From Ensifer adhaerens (GTDB lineage: Bacteria; Pseudomonadota; Alphaproteobacteria; Rhizobiales; Rhizobiaceae), in contig OCMG01000002.1 of assembly GCA_900215285.1 (NCBI GenBank), positions 310,001-374,000 on the forward strand: a DNA stretch of 64,000 nucleotides. The letters are read 5' to 3'. Position 1 is the stretch's first letter. Each line of letters starts with the position of its first letter. A model generated the notes under the pieces. The model saw nothing but the letters and a program-made list of their open reading frames with translations. It ran no database searches and was not told where the DNA came from. The position numbers and the translations under genes are program-made. Positions 1-8,460 of the stretch are shown piece after piece.

Positions 1-1147
1 TCGGCACGCCCACCACCGCCTCAGGCACATGCGCGGCCGGGAGTGCGACGAAATCGGCCTTGGCGCCTATCGCGATGCCATAGCCCTCGAGCCTCAGCGC
101 CTTCGCCCCGCCTGCCGTGACTACATCGAAGGCGGATGCGAGCTCGCCATCTGTGAAAAAGCCGGAGCGGTAGGAGATGATCTCGGCCCGGCGCAGCATG
201 TCGCCATCGCCGAACGGCCACCACGAGTCGCGGATATTGTCGCTGCCGCTGAAGACATTGACGCCCTCGCCGCGCAGCAGCGCCACCGGCGGAAAATTGT
301 GATGTCCGGGCGCGTTGGTCATGATCGAAACGCCGCTGCGGGCAATCAGTCCTGCGATCTTCAGCGCCGCATCGCGCGGCAGATCGCCCAATCCGTAGGC
401 ATGACTGACCGCGACATGCCCTTGCATGCCAAGAGCGACCGTGCGGGCGCAGATCTCTTCAATTGTCATCGCGCCGAGCTGGCTACCGTCATGCAAATGG
501 ATATCGACATCGACGCCGCGCTTTTCCGCCACGCCGAAGACCACGTCGAGATGGCCCTTGATGTCGCGATCAAAGGAAAGAGGATCAAGCCCGCCGACGA
601 GGTTCGCGCCAAGACCGATTGCAGCGTCCATCAGGTCCGGCGTGCCGGGGCTTTTCAGGATGCCGCTCTGCGGGAAAGCGACGAGTTGGATATCGATGAG
701 ATCGCGATAGTCCTCGCGCACCTTCAAAATCGTTTCCAGCGACTTCAGGCCGACAGACCCATCCACCATCACATGGCTGCGCATCTGCAGCGAACCGTTG
801 GAAATGCAGAGATCAAGCTGGTTGCGGGCGCGCACGTCCATGGGCGCGGCCTGCGCCATGTTCTCAGCCTGGAAGGTCACACGCTCGTGCACGTCGAACC
901 CGTCGGTGCAGGGCTTGTAAGGGATCCACTTGTCGCCCCAGAAGCTCGTATCGAGATGGATATGTCCCTCCACGAAGCTCGGAACGAGAAGCGCGCCAGC
1001 AAGGTCGACGGTCTCGCTCCCTGCCCCGGAGCCGGCCGGAACGATCGACTGGATGCGGCCATCGCGCACGACGATGTCGCTGAGCGTGCCGTCCTGCAGC
1101 CGCGCATTCTTGAAAAGCTTGTCCTGAAGTTTAACGGGGGCGTTCAC
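1..1147 (-). CDS. Amidohydrolase, cytosine deaminase-like (3' end outside window)
   Basis: About 382 residues are visible; the C-terminus lies beyond the left edge. The product looks like a metal-dependent amidohydrolase of the CodA/cytosine deaminase branch, which hydrolyses amino groups from heterocycles. Metal-site residues are in order: HIH at residues 62-64, H217 and H219 in DIHLHD, H249 in SHAYG, and D303 in GSDNIRDSWW. The GTG start at 1147 is chosen because the same frame hits a stop three codons upstream and an AGGA-type ribosome site precedes it; the ATG at 1157 is out of frame. The substrate is not determined: cytosine, isopropylammelide-like or other ring amides are all possible. 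No regulator of its own is adjacent. Confidence 0.85.
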   Translation of the reverse strand, partial: MNAPVKLQDKLFKNARLQDGTLSDIVVRDGRIQSIVPAGSGAGSETVDLAGALLVPSFVEGHIHLDTSFWGDKWIPYKPCTDGFDVHERVTFQAENMAQAAPMDVRARNQLDLCISNGSLQMRSHVMVDGSVGLKSLETILKVREDYRDLIDIQLVAFPQSGILKSPGTPDLMDAAIGLGANLVGGLDPLSFDRDIKGHLDVVFGVAEKRGVDVDIHLHDGSQLGAMTIEEICARTVALGMQGHVAVSHAYGLGDLPRDAALKIAGLIARSGVSIMTNAPGHHNFPPVALLRGEGVNVFSGSDNIRDSWWPFGDGDMLRRAEIISYRSGFFTDGELASAFDVVTAGGAKALRLEGYGIAIGAKADFVALPAAHVPEAVVGVP

Positions 1148-1350
1148 TGGCTTTCATCCTCATTCCGCGCCGGTCGAAGGGACCGGCGCATGCTCGGCTA
1201 TCAAGCAATATTGATGCCAGCAGCGGCGGCAAAGGACCAGAGTAAAAGCCCAAACATGGCAGCGCCTCTGCACCAGTTTTTCGCTGGCGAGAGGCGCGGA
1301 TGTAACAATCATCGATCAGGCGCGAGGCAAACACCTCGCTGGGCCTGAAA

Positions 1351-2007
1351 TCAGACGGCTTCGAGCAGGTCTTCGTCGTTGGCGGAGGCGGCGATCAGGT
1401 TCTTCGTCTTGATATAGGCGACGAGGTCCTCGATGGCGATCAGCTTCAGGCCATGCTTCTCAGCGAAGATCTCGAGGTCCGGCAGGCGGGCCATCGTGCC
1501 GTCATCCTTGGCGATTTCGCAGATGACGCCAGAGGGCTTGAGGCCTGCAAGCTTGCAGAGATCAATTGCAGCTTCGGTGTGACCCGGACGGCGCAGAACG
1601 CCTTCCGGCACGGCGCGGAGCGGGAAGATATGGCCGGGACGGGCAAAGTCGTCGGGCTTGGCAGTCTCGTCCACCAGCGCCTGGATGGTCGCGGCGCGGT
1701 CGGCGGCGGAAATGCCGGTCGAGGTGCCGGGAATGTAATCGACGGACACGGTGAAGGCCGTCTGCATCGATTCGGTGTTGCGCGGCACCATCGGCGGCAG
1801 TTCCAGCGCATCGAGGCGTTCGCCGGTCATCGGCACGCAGATCAGGCCACGAGCATGGTTCATCATGAAGGCGATCTTTTCCGGCGTCGCATGTTCGGAC
1901 GCGAAGAGAATGTCACCTTCGTTTTCACGGTCATGGTCGTCCACGACAACGATCATCTCGCCGCGTGCGATGGCCGATACCGCGTCTTCGATTTTTGCAA
2001 AAGTCAT
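1351..2007 (-). CDS. ribB: 3,4-dihydroxy-2-butanone 4-phosphate synthase
   Basis: RibB converts ribulose 5-phosphate into 3,4-dihydroxy-2-butanone 4-phosphate and formate in the cytoplasmic riboflavin pathway. The 218-residue product has the family signature [10 protein letters not shown] near the N-terminus (acidic metal-binding loop) and the length of a stand-alone RibB, so it is not a RibBA fusion with GTP cyclohydrolase II. ATG at 2007 is preferred over the in-frame TTG 15 bases upstream because GAAAGG sits at ribosome-site distance before it. An FMN riboswitch lies in its leader, so expression is expected to fall when FMN is high. Confidence 0.95.
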   Translation of the reverse strand: MTFAKIEDAVSAIARGEMIVVVDDHDRENEGDILFASEHATPEKIAFMMNHARGLICVPMTGERLDALELPPMVPRNTESMQTAFTVSVDYIPGTSTGISAADRAATIQALVDETAKPDDFARPGHIFPLRAVPEGVLRRPGHTEAAIDLCKLAGLKPSGVICEIAKDDGTMARLPDLEIFAEKHGLKLIAIEDLVAYIKTKNLIAASANDEDLLEAV

Positions 2008-2140
2008 TTCCAAGCCTTTCAAGGGTTATGCCGAAACCGGCATTATCAGACGACCACTTTTTCAAGCGAGCGCACGAATATCCCTTGGGCGAATAGCAAC
2101 GGTCGCGCCTCGGCTGAGAGCAGCCAAAGGCTTCCGCGCG

Positions 2141-2286
2141 ATTCTCTTCCATCCGGACTATACCGTCGGCTCCGGCATCTCACCGGATCTGCTGACCTTC
2201 CGTCACAAGCGTAACGGAAGCGCTCGCGGGCTCCGGGATTTCTCCCGATACCGCCGGTGGGGAATTTCACCCCGCCCTGAGAACGT
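2141..2286 (-). promoter_or_regulatory. FMN riboswitch (RFN element)
   Basis: Read on the minus strand, the leader of ribB starts with CAGGGCGGGGTGAAATTCCC, followed by ACCGGCGGTA, AGCCCGCGAGCG, GGTCAGCAGATCCGGTGAGA, GCCGGAGCCGACGGT and TAGTCCGGATGGAAGAGAA. These are the conserved blocks of the RFN aptamer in the correct order and spacing. The aptamer ends about 130 bases before the ribB start. Control is likely by translation block or termination in that interval; I did not find a clear U-tract terminator there. Confidence 0.95.
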
Positions 2287-2291
2287 AACAA

Positions 2292-2320
2292 AGATAAGAC
2301 GGACCAAGCGGCTTTTGCAA
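2292..2320 (-). promoter_or_regulatory. Probable housekeeping promoter of ribB
   Basis: On the minus strand TTGCAA (2320-2315) and TTATCT (2297-2292) are separated by 17 bases, and the -10-like box ends only a few bases before the FMN aptamer begins. The position is right for a ribB transcript that starts at the riboswitch. Both boxes are imperfect matches to the consensus. Confidence 0.45.
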
Positions 2321-2369
2321 GTGCTTTAGGCGTTGACAGTTCGTTTTCATTGACGAACGACGCCGATTG

Positions 2370-3656
2370 TCACTTTTGCGCCGCGCGGACCGGTAGTGCA
2401 TGCGTCAACGTCGCGCCGAATTCGTAATAGGCCGCCCGCGCGGAGGCAAAGCGCTCGCTATGGCCTTGCACCGGCTTGACCGGCAGGGCATCCGGATTGT
2501 CCTCGAGAAGCGCAATTGCCGACTGAGTCCCGAACACGGTACCCGGGCCAATCCCGCGACCGGAATAGCCGAAGCTTGCATAGGCATTCGGGCCGAAGGC
2601 AACGATCTTCGGAACATGGTCGCTGGTCATGGCGATGCGGCCGCGCCAGGCATGTTCGAAGGGCAGATCGCCGATCTCGGGGAACAGCGCCTTCAGCTTG
2701 CGCCGCGCCCAGCCGGTATGGAAAGGCGCACCCAGCCCCTCGCTGTCGCCCATACCGCCGACAATCATGCGGCCGGCATGATCGGTGCGGAAGGAGGACA
2801 TGACGAGCGCGGTGTCCCAGCAGCCTTCTCCGCCGGCCAGGATATTCTCGCGCGCGGCAGCCGGCATCGGGGCGGTGGCAAACTGGCAATAGCCGACCGG
2901 AATGAACTCCGGCTTGAACGGCGTCTCGATGCCGAGGTGGTAGGCATTGGTGCCGATCAGCAGCGACTTGGCCGTCACCACGCGGCCATTGCAGCTCGCC
3001 ACCCAGCGGTCGCCGGCGCGGTTGAGTGCGGTGACGGGCGAGCGCTCGAAGATCGCCGCACCCGCAGCCTTCGCGGCGCGGGCAAGGCCGCGCGCATAAG
3101 CGAGCGGCTGAATTGTGCCGGCGCGCGGATCGAACAACGCGCCGTGATAGATATTCGTCCCCGTCCGCCTGGCCGCCTCGGCCGCATCGAGCAATTGCAA
3201 CGGCGCACCGTGGCGATTGCCCTGGCGGAAACGCTCCGACAGGTCCTTGAAGCCCTCCTCGGAATGCGCGAGGTGCAGCGTGCCCTTGCGGGTCGCCTCG
3301 CAGTCAATTCCCTCGCGCTCGATGAGCCCGTAGACGCGGCCCGGCGCTTCGCCGAGGTCGCGGATCAGACGCGTGCCGTCCGCTTCTCCCATCTGTGCAA
3401 TGATCTCGTCCGGCGGCAGCCAGAGGCCGGCATTGGCCAGTCCGACATTCCGGCCCGAGCCACCGTGGCCGACGGTTTCGGCCTCCAGCAGTGTAACCGA
3501 AGCGCCGCGCCGTGCGGCTTCGAGGGCCGCCGAATTACCGGTAAAGCCGCCGCCGATCACCAGGAGATCGACGGAGAGATCACGATCGAGCGGCGTGGCC
3601 GAGAAGGTCTCCCGGCTGCTTGCCCGCCACAGATTGGAACCGCGGTCAGATGTCAA
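2370..3656 (-). CDS. amaA: FAD-dependent oxidoreductase, probable L-pipecolate oxidase
   Basis: This 428-residue protein belongs to the DAO/PuuB-like FAD-dependent amine oxidoreductases. The dinucleotide-binding loop VIGGGFTGNSAAL is at residues 33-45, and GSGRNVGLANAG follows at about 66-77, typical of the PuuB branch. Its start overlaps the end of the upstream aldehyde dehydrogenase gene by 11 bases, so the two are co-translated. That partner is antiquitin-like. In Pseudomonas the pair AmaA-AmaB oxidises L-pipecolate through piperideine-6-carboxylate to 2-aminoadipate in lysine catabolism. The pipecolate role is inferred from this pairing; another cyclic or secondary amine is possible. Confidence 0.75.
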   Translation of the reverse strand: MTSDRGSNLWRASSRETFSATPLDRDLSVDLLVIGGGFTGNSAALEAARRGASVTLLEAETVGHGGSGRNVGLANAGLWLPPDEIIAQMGEADGTRLIRDLGEAPGRVYGLIEREGIDCEATRKGTLHLAHSEEGFKDLSERFRQGNRHGAPLQLLDAAEAARRTGTNIYHGALFDPRAGTIQPLAYARGLARAAKAAGAAIFERSPVTALNRAGDRWVASCNGRVVTAKSLLIGTNAYHLGIETPFKPEFIPVGYCQFATAPMPAAARENILAGGEGCWDTALVMSSFRTDHAGRMIVGGMGDSEGLGAPFHTGWARRKLKALFPEIGDLPFEHAWRGRIAMTSDHVPKIVAFGPNAYASFGYSGRGIGPGTVFGTQSAIALLEDNPDALPVKPVQGHSERFASARAAYYEFGATLTHALPVRAAQK

Positions 3657-5145
3657 ATTTCACTCCCTGGGCCAGAGGCAGTTTGGAGGAGTAGTTGATG
3701 GTCGAAGTCTGGCGGCGCATGTAGCCCTTCCAGGCATCCGAACCGGACTCACGGCCGCCGCCCGTTTCCTTCTCGCCGCCAAAGGCCCCGCCGATTTCGG
3801 CGCCCGAGGGGCCGATATTGACATTGGCGATGCCGCAATCGGAGCCGGAAGCAGAGAGGAAGGTCTCGGCTTCGCGGATATTCAGCGTGAAGATGCAGGA
3901 GGACAGGCCCTGCGGCACGTCGTTCTGCAGCGCAATCGCCTCATCCAGCTCGTCATAGGTCAGAACGTAGAGGATAGGCGCGAAGGTTTCGGTCTTCACG
4001 GTCGCCGACTGCGAAGTCATCTCGACCAGCGCAGGCGCGGCATAGGCGCCAGCCGGAACGCCCAAGATCACGACGTCGCCGCCATGTACCTTGCCGCCTT
4101 CGGCCTTTGCATTGGCAAGCGCCGTCTGCATCGCATCCAGCGCGCCCTTGTCGACCAGCGGGCCGATGAGAACGCCGGCCTCGCGCGGGTCGCCGATCTT
4201 GAGCGACGAATAGGCCTTGGCGAGACGCGCCACGAGATCGTCCTTGATCGAGCGGTGCACGATGAGACGACGCAGCGACGTGCAGCGCTGGCCGGCGGTG
4301 CCGACGGCCGAGAAGACAATGGCGCGCACGGCCATGTCGAGATCGGCGGAAGGGGCAACGATCATCGCATTGTTGCCGCCGAGTTCCAGGATCGGACGCC
4401 CAAAGCGCGCCATGACCTTCGGGCCGACGATATGGCCCATGCGGGTCGAACCGGTAGCCGAGATGATCGGCACGTCACGCGAGGCGACCAGCGCCTCGCC
4501 GACGGCAGCGCCGCCGATGACGAGTTGGCAGAGGCCTTCCGGCGCATCCGCCCCGAAACGCTCGATGGCGCGCATCATGATCTTGTGCGTGGCAATCGCC
4601 GTCAGCGGCGTCTTCTCGGACGGCTTCCAGATTACCGGATCGCCGCAGACGAGCGCCAGGGCTGCATTCCAGCTCCAGACGGCAACGGGAAAGTTGAAGG
4701 CAGAAATCACGCCGCAGGGACCCATTGGATGCCAGGTCTCGGTCATCTTGTGGCCGGGACGTTCAGACGCGATCGTGAGACCGTAAAGCTGGCGGGAGAG
4801 ACCGACCGCGAAATCGCAGATGTCGATCATTTCCTGAACCTCGCCAAGGCCTTCCGAGGTGATCTTGCCAGCTTCAAGCGTGACGAGAGCGCCGAGTTCG
4901 GTCTTGGCGGCGCGCAGCTCTTCGCCGAGCAGACGGACCAGTTCGCCACGACGCGGAGCCGGCACGTCGCGCCAGGCCTTGAAGGCGGCGACCGAGCGGG
5001 CGATCACGTCCTTCATGTCGGCGGCGCTCGTCTCATGCACGCGGGCGATCTCGGCCCCATCAATGGGCGAACGAACGGCGAGCGTCCCGCCGGCGAGTTC
5101 CGCCGAGGTCAAACCGCAAGCCTTGAGAATATCCTGATGCGTCAT
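3646..5145 (-). CDS. amaB: L-aminoadipate-semialdehyde/piperideine-6-carboxylate dehydrogenase (ALDH7)
   Basis: This 499-residue aldehyde dehydrogenase of the antiquitin (ALDH7) type oxidises aminoadipate semialdehyde to 2-aminoadipate with NAD(P)+. Visible catalytic elements are N151 in SAFNFPVAVW, E254 in ILELGGNNAM and the nucleophile C288 in GTAGQRCTSLRR. ALDH7 hallmarks such as GGAFGGEKETGGGRESGSDAWK are present in the C-terminal part. It is the first gene of a two-gene minus-strand operon with amaA and faces a LysR gene across about 140 bases. The assignment to lysine/pipecolate catabolism is strong by family and context. Confidence 0.88.
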   Translation of the reverse strand: MTHQDILKACGLTSAELAGGTLAVRSPIDGAEIARVHETSAADMKDVIARSVAAFKAWRDVPAPRRGELVRLLGEELRAAKTELGALVTLEAGKITSEGLGEVQEMIDICDFAVGLSRQLYGLTIASERPGHKMTETWHPMGPCGVISAFNFPVAVWSWNAALALVCGDPVIWKPSEKTPLTAIATHKIMMRAIERFGADAPEGLCQLVIGGAAVGEALVASRDVPIISATGSTRMGHIVGPKVMARFGRPILELGGNNAMIVAPSADLDMAVRAIVFSAVGTAGQRCTSLRRLIVHRSIKDDLVARLAKAYSSLKIGDPREAGVLIGPLVDKGALDAMQTALANAKAEGGKVHGGDVVILGVPAGAYAAPALVEMTSQSATVKTETFAPILYVLTYDELDEAIALQNDVPQGLSSCIFTLNIREAETFLSASGSDCGIANVNIGPSGAEIGGAFGGEKETGGGRESGSDAWKGYMRRQTSTINYSSKLPLAQGVKFDI

Positions 5146-5286
5146 CCGCTGTCTCCATTATGTGCAACCGGCGGGCAATGAGGCCTCATTCCCCCGATCG
5201 TCTGTTTTTCCATTTTTGACAGGATAGCGCGAAGCGTTCTATGAAATGAGCGAAGAATTGGAACATTGCCTGGAGAAAAAGTCACA

Positions 5287-6171
5287 ATGCTTGCGCCGCG
5301 CCGCTTCCTCCCCTCGATCAGCTCCCTGCTGGCGCTGGAGGCCGTCGACCGGCTGGGTTCGGCGACCGCTGCGGCCGAAGAATTGTCGCTCACGCATTCG
5401 GCCGTCAGCCGGCAGCTGAAGGTTCTGGAAGAACAGATCGGCGTGACGCTCCTGCGCCGGGTCGGCAAGGGGCTGGCGCTGACGCCATCCGGCGCCGACT
5501 ATGCCCGCTCCGTGCGCGACTGCCTCAATGACCTCGCCCGCGCCAGCCTCAAGATCCGCGCCGGCGGCACCCGCAGCAGTCTCAATCTCGCGGTGCTTCC
5601 CGCCTTCGGCATGCACTGGCTTGCACCACGCCTCAAGACATTCGCCGCTCGCTTTCCGGACGTGACCGCCAACCTGACAACCCGGCTCTCGCCCTTCGAC
5701 TTCGCGCGCGAAAAATTCGATGCGGCGATCCACTATGGCGGGCAGGATTGGCAGGGGGTAGACTATCTGGAGCTTTCCCGCGAGCGGGTCATTCCAGCGG
5801 CAAGTCCGCAGTTGCTTGAAGGTGGTCCGAGGACGGCGGAGGAGCTGCTCTCGATGCCGCTCCTGCACCTGGAAAGCCGGCCCGGGGCATGGGAGGAATG
5901 GTTTTCCGCGCAAGGCGCCGAGGCGGATCGATTGCGCGGCATGCTGTTCGACCAGTTCACGACCATGGCGGAAGCCGCAGCGCTCGGCTTTGGCGTGGCG
6001 CTTTTGCCCGAATATCTGGCCGAGACCGAATTCGCTCGAGGCCGGCTTCGCCCGGCCTTTCCTGCCTATCTGCCGCTGAGCGGACGCTACTATCTCGTCT
6101 GGCCCAACGGACAACCGCCGAGCCGCGCCCTGGCAGCGCTCATAGCGTTCCTCAAGGAGGCGGCGATCTGA
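5287..6171 (+). CDS. LysR-family regulator, probable regulator of amaBA
   Basis: The 294-residue product has an N-terminal winged helix (residues about 5-65, with SATAAAEELSLTHSAVSRQL as recognition region) and a LysR substrate-binding domain of the GcvA-like type. ATG at 5287 is chosen because GGAGA lies about 10 bases upstream; an in-frame start 21 bases earlier lacks a site. It is transcribed divergently from amaB, the usual arrangement for a LysR activator of the neighbouring catabolic operon. Its inducer is probably pipecolate, lysine or an intermediate, which is inference. Confidence 0.85.
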   Translation: MLAPRRFLPSISSLLALEAVDRLGSATAAAEELSLTHSAVSRQLKVLEEQIGVTLLRRVGKGLALTPSGADYARSVRDCLNDLARASLKIRAGGTRSSLNLAVLPAFGMHWLAPRLKTFAARFPDVTANLTTRLSPFDFAREKFDAAIHYGGQDWQGVDYLELSRERVIPAASPQLLEGGPRTAEELLSMPLLHLESRPGAWEEWFSAQGAEADRLRGMLFDQFTTMAEAAALGFGVALLPEYLAETEFARGRLRPAFPAYLPLSGRYYLVWPNGQPPSRALAALIAFLKEAAI

Positions 6172-6174
6172 AGC

Positions 6175-6612
6175 TCAAGGAACCTCGATGACCGAAAAGA
6201 ACAGGCCGAGCTGGCGGATTGCATTGGCGAAACCGTCATAGTCCACGGGCTTGGTGATATAGACATTGGCGCCAAGATCGTAGCAGCGCTGGATTTCGCG
6301 CACGTCGTCGGTCGTCGTGAGGATCACCACCGGCAAACGCTTCGTGAACGGGTTCTCCTTGATATGCTGGAGAATTTCCGTGCCCGACATGTCAGGCAAG
6401 TTGAGATCGAGAAGGATCAGAAGATACCGATCAGCCGAAACCGTGCCGCTCATGTCCTTGCCGAGAATATATTCCAGCGCTGACGTTCCATTTGTAAACG
6501 GAACGATCTCGTTGTGGACGCCGGCGCGCCGCACGTTCTTTTCGATGAGGCGCGCATGCCCCTCATCATCCTCGATCATGACAATCGTGACTTCCCTGCC
6601 ATTTGCTTTCAT
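6175..6612 (-). CDS. Single-domain response regulator (CheY-like, Rcp1 type)
   Basis: This 145-residue protein is one receiver domain with no output domain. The acidic pocket is E14, D15 and D16 (MIEDDEGH), the phosphoacceptor is D69 in LLDLNLPD, the Thr switch lies in ILTTTDD, and the conserved lysine is K121 in ITKPVDYDGF. The Rcp1-like loop length fits receivers partnered with bacteriophytochrome-type or CHASE3 kinases. Its ATG overlaps the stop of the upstream kinase gene by four bases (ATGA), so the kinase is the likely phosphodonor. The downstream target is unknown. Confidence 0.9.
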   Translation of the reverse strand: MKANGREVTIVMIEDDEGHARLIEKNVRRAGVHNEIVPFTNGTSALEYILGKDMSGTVSADRYLLILLDLNLPDMSGTEILQHIKENPFTKRLPVVILTTTDDVREIQRCYDLGANVYITKPVDYDGFANAIRQLGLFFSVIEVP

Positions 6613-8099
6613 GCCGAGAGGCTCCTTAAAACGTGTGTGATATCGGAAGGCGTGGTCAGGATAAAGGACGAACCTTCGCCGGGAACCGAACGGACGTCGA
6701 TGTCGCCTCCCAGATTGTGTGCGAGAGAGCGGACATGGGCCAGGCCGATCCCCTCGCCCACCTGATCCTGCGGACCCGCGCGACGGAAAAGCTCGAACAC
6801 GCGCTCCAGGTCATCGGCCTCGATCCCGCGGCCATTGTCCTGCACGATGATGTCGACGAGGCGTCCGCGCCGGGCGGCGTCGATCCTGATTTTCAGCGGA
6901 CGCGCCGTGCTGCGATACTTGATGGCGTTGTCCACGAGATTGGCAAGGATCTGCTCGACCGACATGCGGTCGCTAAAGAGCCTCAGCGAGGACAAGGCAA
7001 GCTCCACCTCGCCCCCTATTTCGTCGATGCGGTGCTGCTGATTGGCGATACAGCTGGCGGCGATGTCCTTGATGTCGATGGCTTCGGGTTTCAGCTGACG
7101 CCGCCCGTCGCGTGAAATCTTCAGGATGGCATTGATCAATCCATCCATGCGCGAGGTCGAGGAACGGATAAAACCCAGCGCTTCGGGCATGTCCTGCTCG
7201 ACAGCCGTGCGCGCGGCCAGCACCGCCTGCTGCGAAAGCGGCGTGCCGTCGGCCAGGACATAGGCGCTGATATCCTTGAGCGACATTTCAAGTTCGCTCG
7301 CGAAGCCCATGATATTGACGAGAGGCGCGCGCAGATCATGCGTAACGATATAGGCGTAGCGCTGGATTTCCTGGTTGGCGCGCACGACGTCCTCGGTGCG
7401 CTCCGCAACCCGCTGTTCCAGCTCCTGATTGAGGGTCATCACCTCGCGGCGCGCGTCCGTCAGCATGCGCACATGGCGCATGATGATGTAGATGGCACCG
7501 CTCAGTACCACAAGAATGGCGACGAAAGCGGCGATGATGATGAATTGCAGTCGGTCCGAGGTCTCCGCATGCTTGCCTACATTGGACCTGATCGACAGGT
7601 CGGACGCACTGATGATGGTCTGCATCCGTTCCCGGATATTGGTCATCAAATTCTGGCCGACGCCATCGTTCACGGTACGCCGGGCTTCCTCGACCTCACC
7701 ATTTTTGGCGAGTTCGACCGTGGAGCCGAGTTCGCGAAGCTTTTCGTCGATCAACCGGTAGAGTTCGCTTGTGTCATGGGGGTTTGAAGGCAGCTTGGAG
7801 AGGGCCGTTGTGAGACGTGCCTCCGCACCGCCGATTTCGCGCACTGCGGTCTGGTAGGGCTGCAGGAAATTGGGTTCCAGAGTCAGCAGGTAGCCACGTT
7901 GCCCCGTCTCCGCGTCCTGGAGAAGGCTGAACAGGTCGGAAGCGGCAGAACGCACGGTGCGCTCGGCCACCAGACGCGAAAACGTCTCTTTCGTTTGCGC
8001 GATGAGGACAATCGCCGACAGTACCACGGAAACGAGAAGCGCTGAACCACAGAACAACATGATCAGCGAGTTGCGAACAAACGGCTTGTTGATAGTCAT
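6609..8099 (-). CDS. CHASE3-domain sensor histidine kinase
   Basis: The 496-residue product has a transmembrane segment at residues 12-34, a periplasmic CHASE3-like helical domain (about 37-180, with DAETGQRGYLLT), a second transmembrane segment at 185-207, a coiled region, and a HisKA dimerisation helix with H254 in IVTHDLRAPL. The HATPase domain shows the N-box (LVDNAIKYRS), DNGRGI and GEGIGLAHV. It is translationally coupled to the single-domain response regulator that follows. A minus-strand EcfG-type promoter and an intrinsic terminator lie between this gene and its upstream neighbour, so stress-dependent read-through is possible but unproven. The signal sensed is unknown. Confidence 0.9.
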   Translation of the reverse strand: MTINKPFVRNSLIMLFCGSALLVSVVLSAIVLIAQTKETFSRLVAERTVRSAASDLFSLLQDAETGQRGYLLTLEPNFLQPYQTAVREIGGAEARLTTALSKLPSNPHDTSELYRLIDEKLRELGSTVELAKNGEVEEARRTVNDGVGQNLMTNIRERMQTIISASDLSIRSNVGKHAETSDRLQFIIIAAFVAILVVLSGAIYIIMRHVRMLTDARREVMTLNQELEQRVAERTEDVVRANQEIQRYAYIVTHDLRAPLVNIMGFASELEMSLKDISAYVLADGTPLSQQAVLAARTAVEQDMPEALGFIRSSTSRMDGLINAILKISRDGRRQLKPEAIDIKDIAASCIANQQHRIDEIGGEVELALSSLRLFSDRMSVEQILANLVDNAIKYRSTARPLKIRIDAARRGRLVDIIVQDNGRGIEADDLERVFELFRRAGPQDQVGEGIGLAHVRSLAHNLGGDIDVRSVPGEGSSFILTTPSDITHVLRSLSA

Positions 8100-8144
8100 G
8101 AAAGAACCTGAAGGACAGCGCCGGAAGTGTGGCGAACACGATAA

Positions 8145-8326
8145 AACAGAAAAAGCCGCGCCTCGTCGAGGCGCGGCAGAGTTGGGCCGTCATGAGGGGA
8201 CTTGGGACGGGCGACGGCCGATGTCGGGGCTGAAAACTTCGTCAAGATACTCCATACACGCGCTCTGAGCGCCTTCATCTGTCTTCTCGCCAGCTGCCCT
8301 AGGAGCGCGCAGCGTACGATTGTCGG
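8145..8326 (-). ncRNA. Candidate EcfG-dependent small RNA (or tiny-ORF transcript)
   Basis: The 361-base gap between the kinase gene and the DUF883 gene contains a minus-strand EcfG-like promoter (8357-8333) followed about 150 bases later by a perfect 10-bp hairpin and T-tract. The boundaries given are the inferred start and end of a roughly 180-nucleotide transcript. Within it a 21-codon frame (8255-8190) begins MEYLDEVFSP, but no convincing ribosome site precedes it, so a non-coding RNA is the better reading. A short GC-rich hairpin (GCGCTCAGAGCGC) lies in its 5' part. Confidence 0.45.
8150..8177 (-). terminator. Intrinsic terminator of the candidate small RNA
   Basis: On the minus strand GCCGCGCCTC-GAC-GAGGCGCGGC (8177-8155) forms a 10-bp stem with a 3-base loop and is followed by TTTTTCTGTTTT. 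It points toward the kinase gene 50 bases downstream. The opposite strand has no T-tract, so it acts only in this direction. Confidence 0.85.
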
Positions 8327-8332
8327 CGACAG

Positions 8333-8357
8333 AACGTACGGCGCGGACGGAAGTTCC
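8333..8357 (-). promoter_or_regulatory. EcfG-type general stress promoter (minus strand)
   Basis: On the minus strand GGAAC (8357-8353) and CGTT (8336-8333) are 16 bases apart, matching the alphaproteobacterial EcfG/RpoE2 pattern. It reads toward the histidine kinase, 234 bases away, with a terminator in between. It is back to back with the plus-strand promoter at 8401. Confidence 0.7.
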
Positions 8358-8400
8358 CGCTGCCGCCAAAAAAAACCTACGGCCAACATTCGCTCCTTTC

Positions 8401-8425
8401 GGAACTTTCTGTCATTCGCCGCGTT
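8401..8425 (+). promoter_or_regulatory. EcfG-type promoter of the DUF883 gene
   Basis: GGAAC at 8401-8405 and CGTT at 8422-8425 are separated by 16 bases. The start codon at 8461 is 36 bases downstream. Confidence 0.8.
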
Positions 8426-8460
8426 GTTGACCCGACACTCGAACAAGAAGGAGTTTTCGA

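Noticed and set aside
29..1348. Long plus-strand open frame of 439 codons across the amidohydrolase and beyond.
   Set aside because: It is antisense to the minus-strand amidohydrolase, whose metal motifs are in order; the plus-strand product has no domain pattern and starts at an arbitrary codon.
2400..5181. Two plus-strand open frames of 432 and 602 codons opposite amaA and amaB.
   Set aside because: High G+C antisense frames; the minus strand encodes complete FAD and ALDH7 enzymes with catalytic residues.
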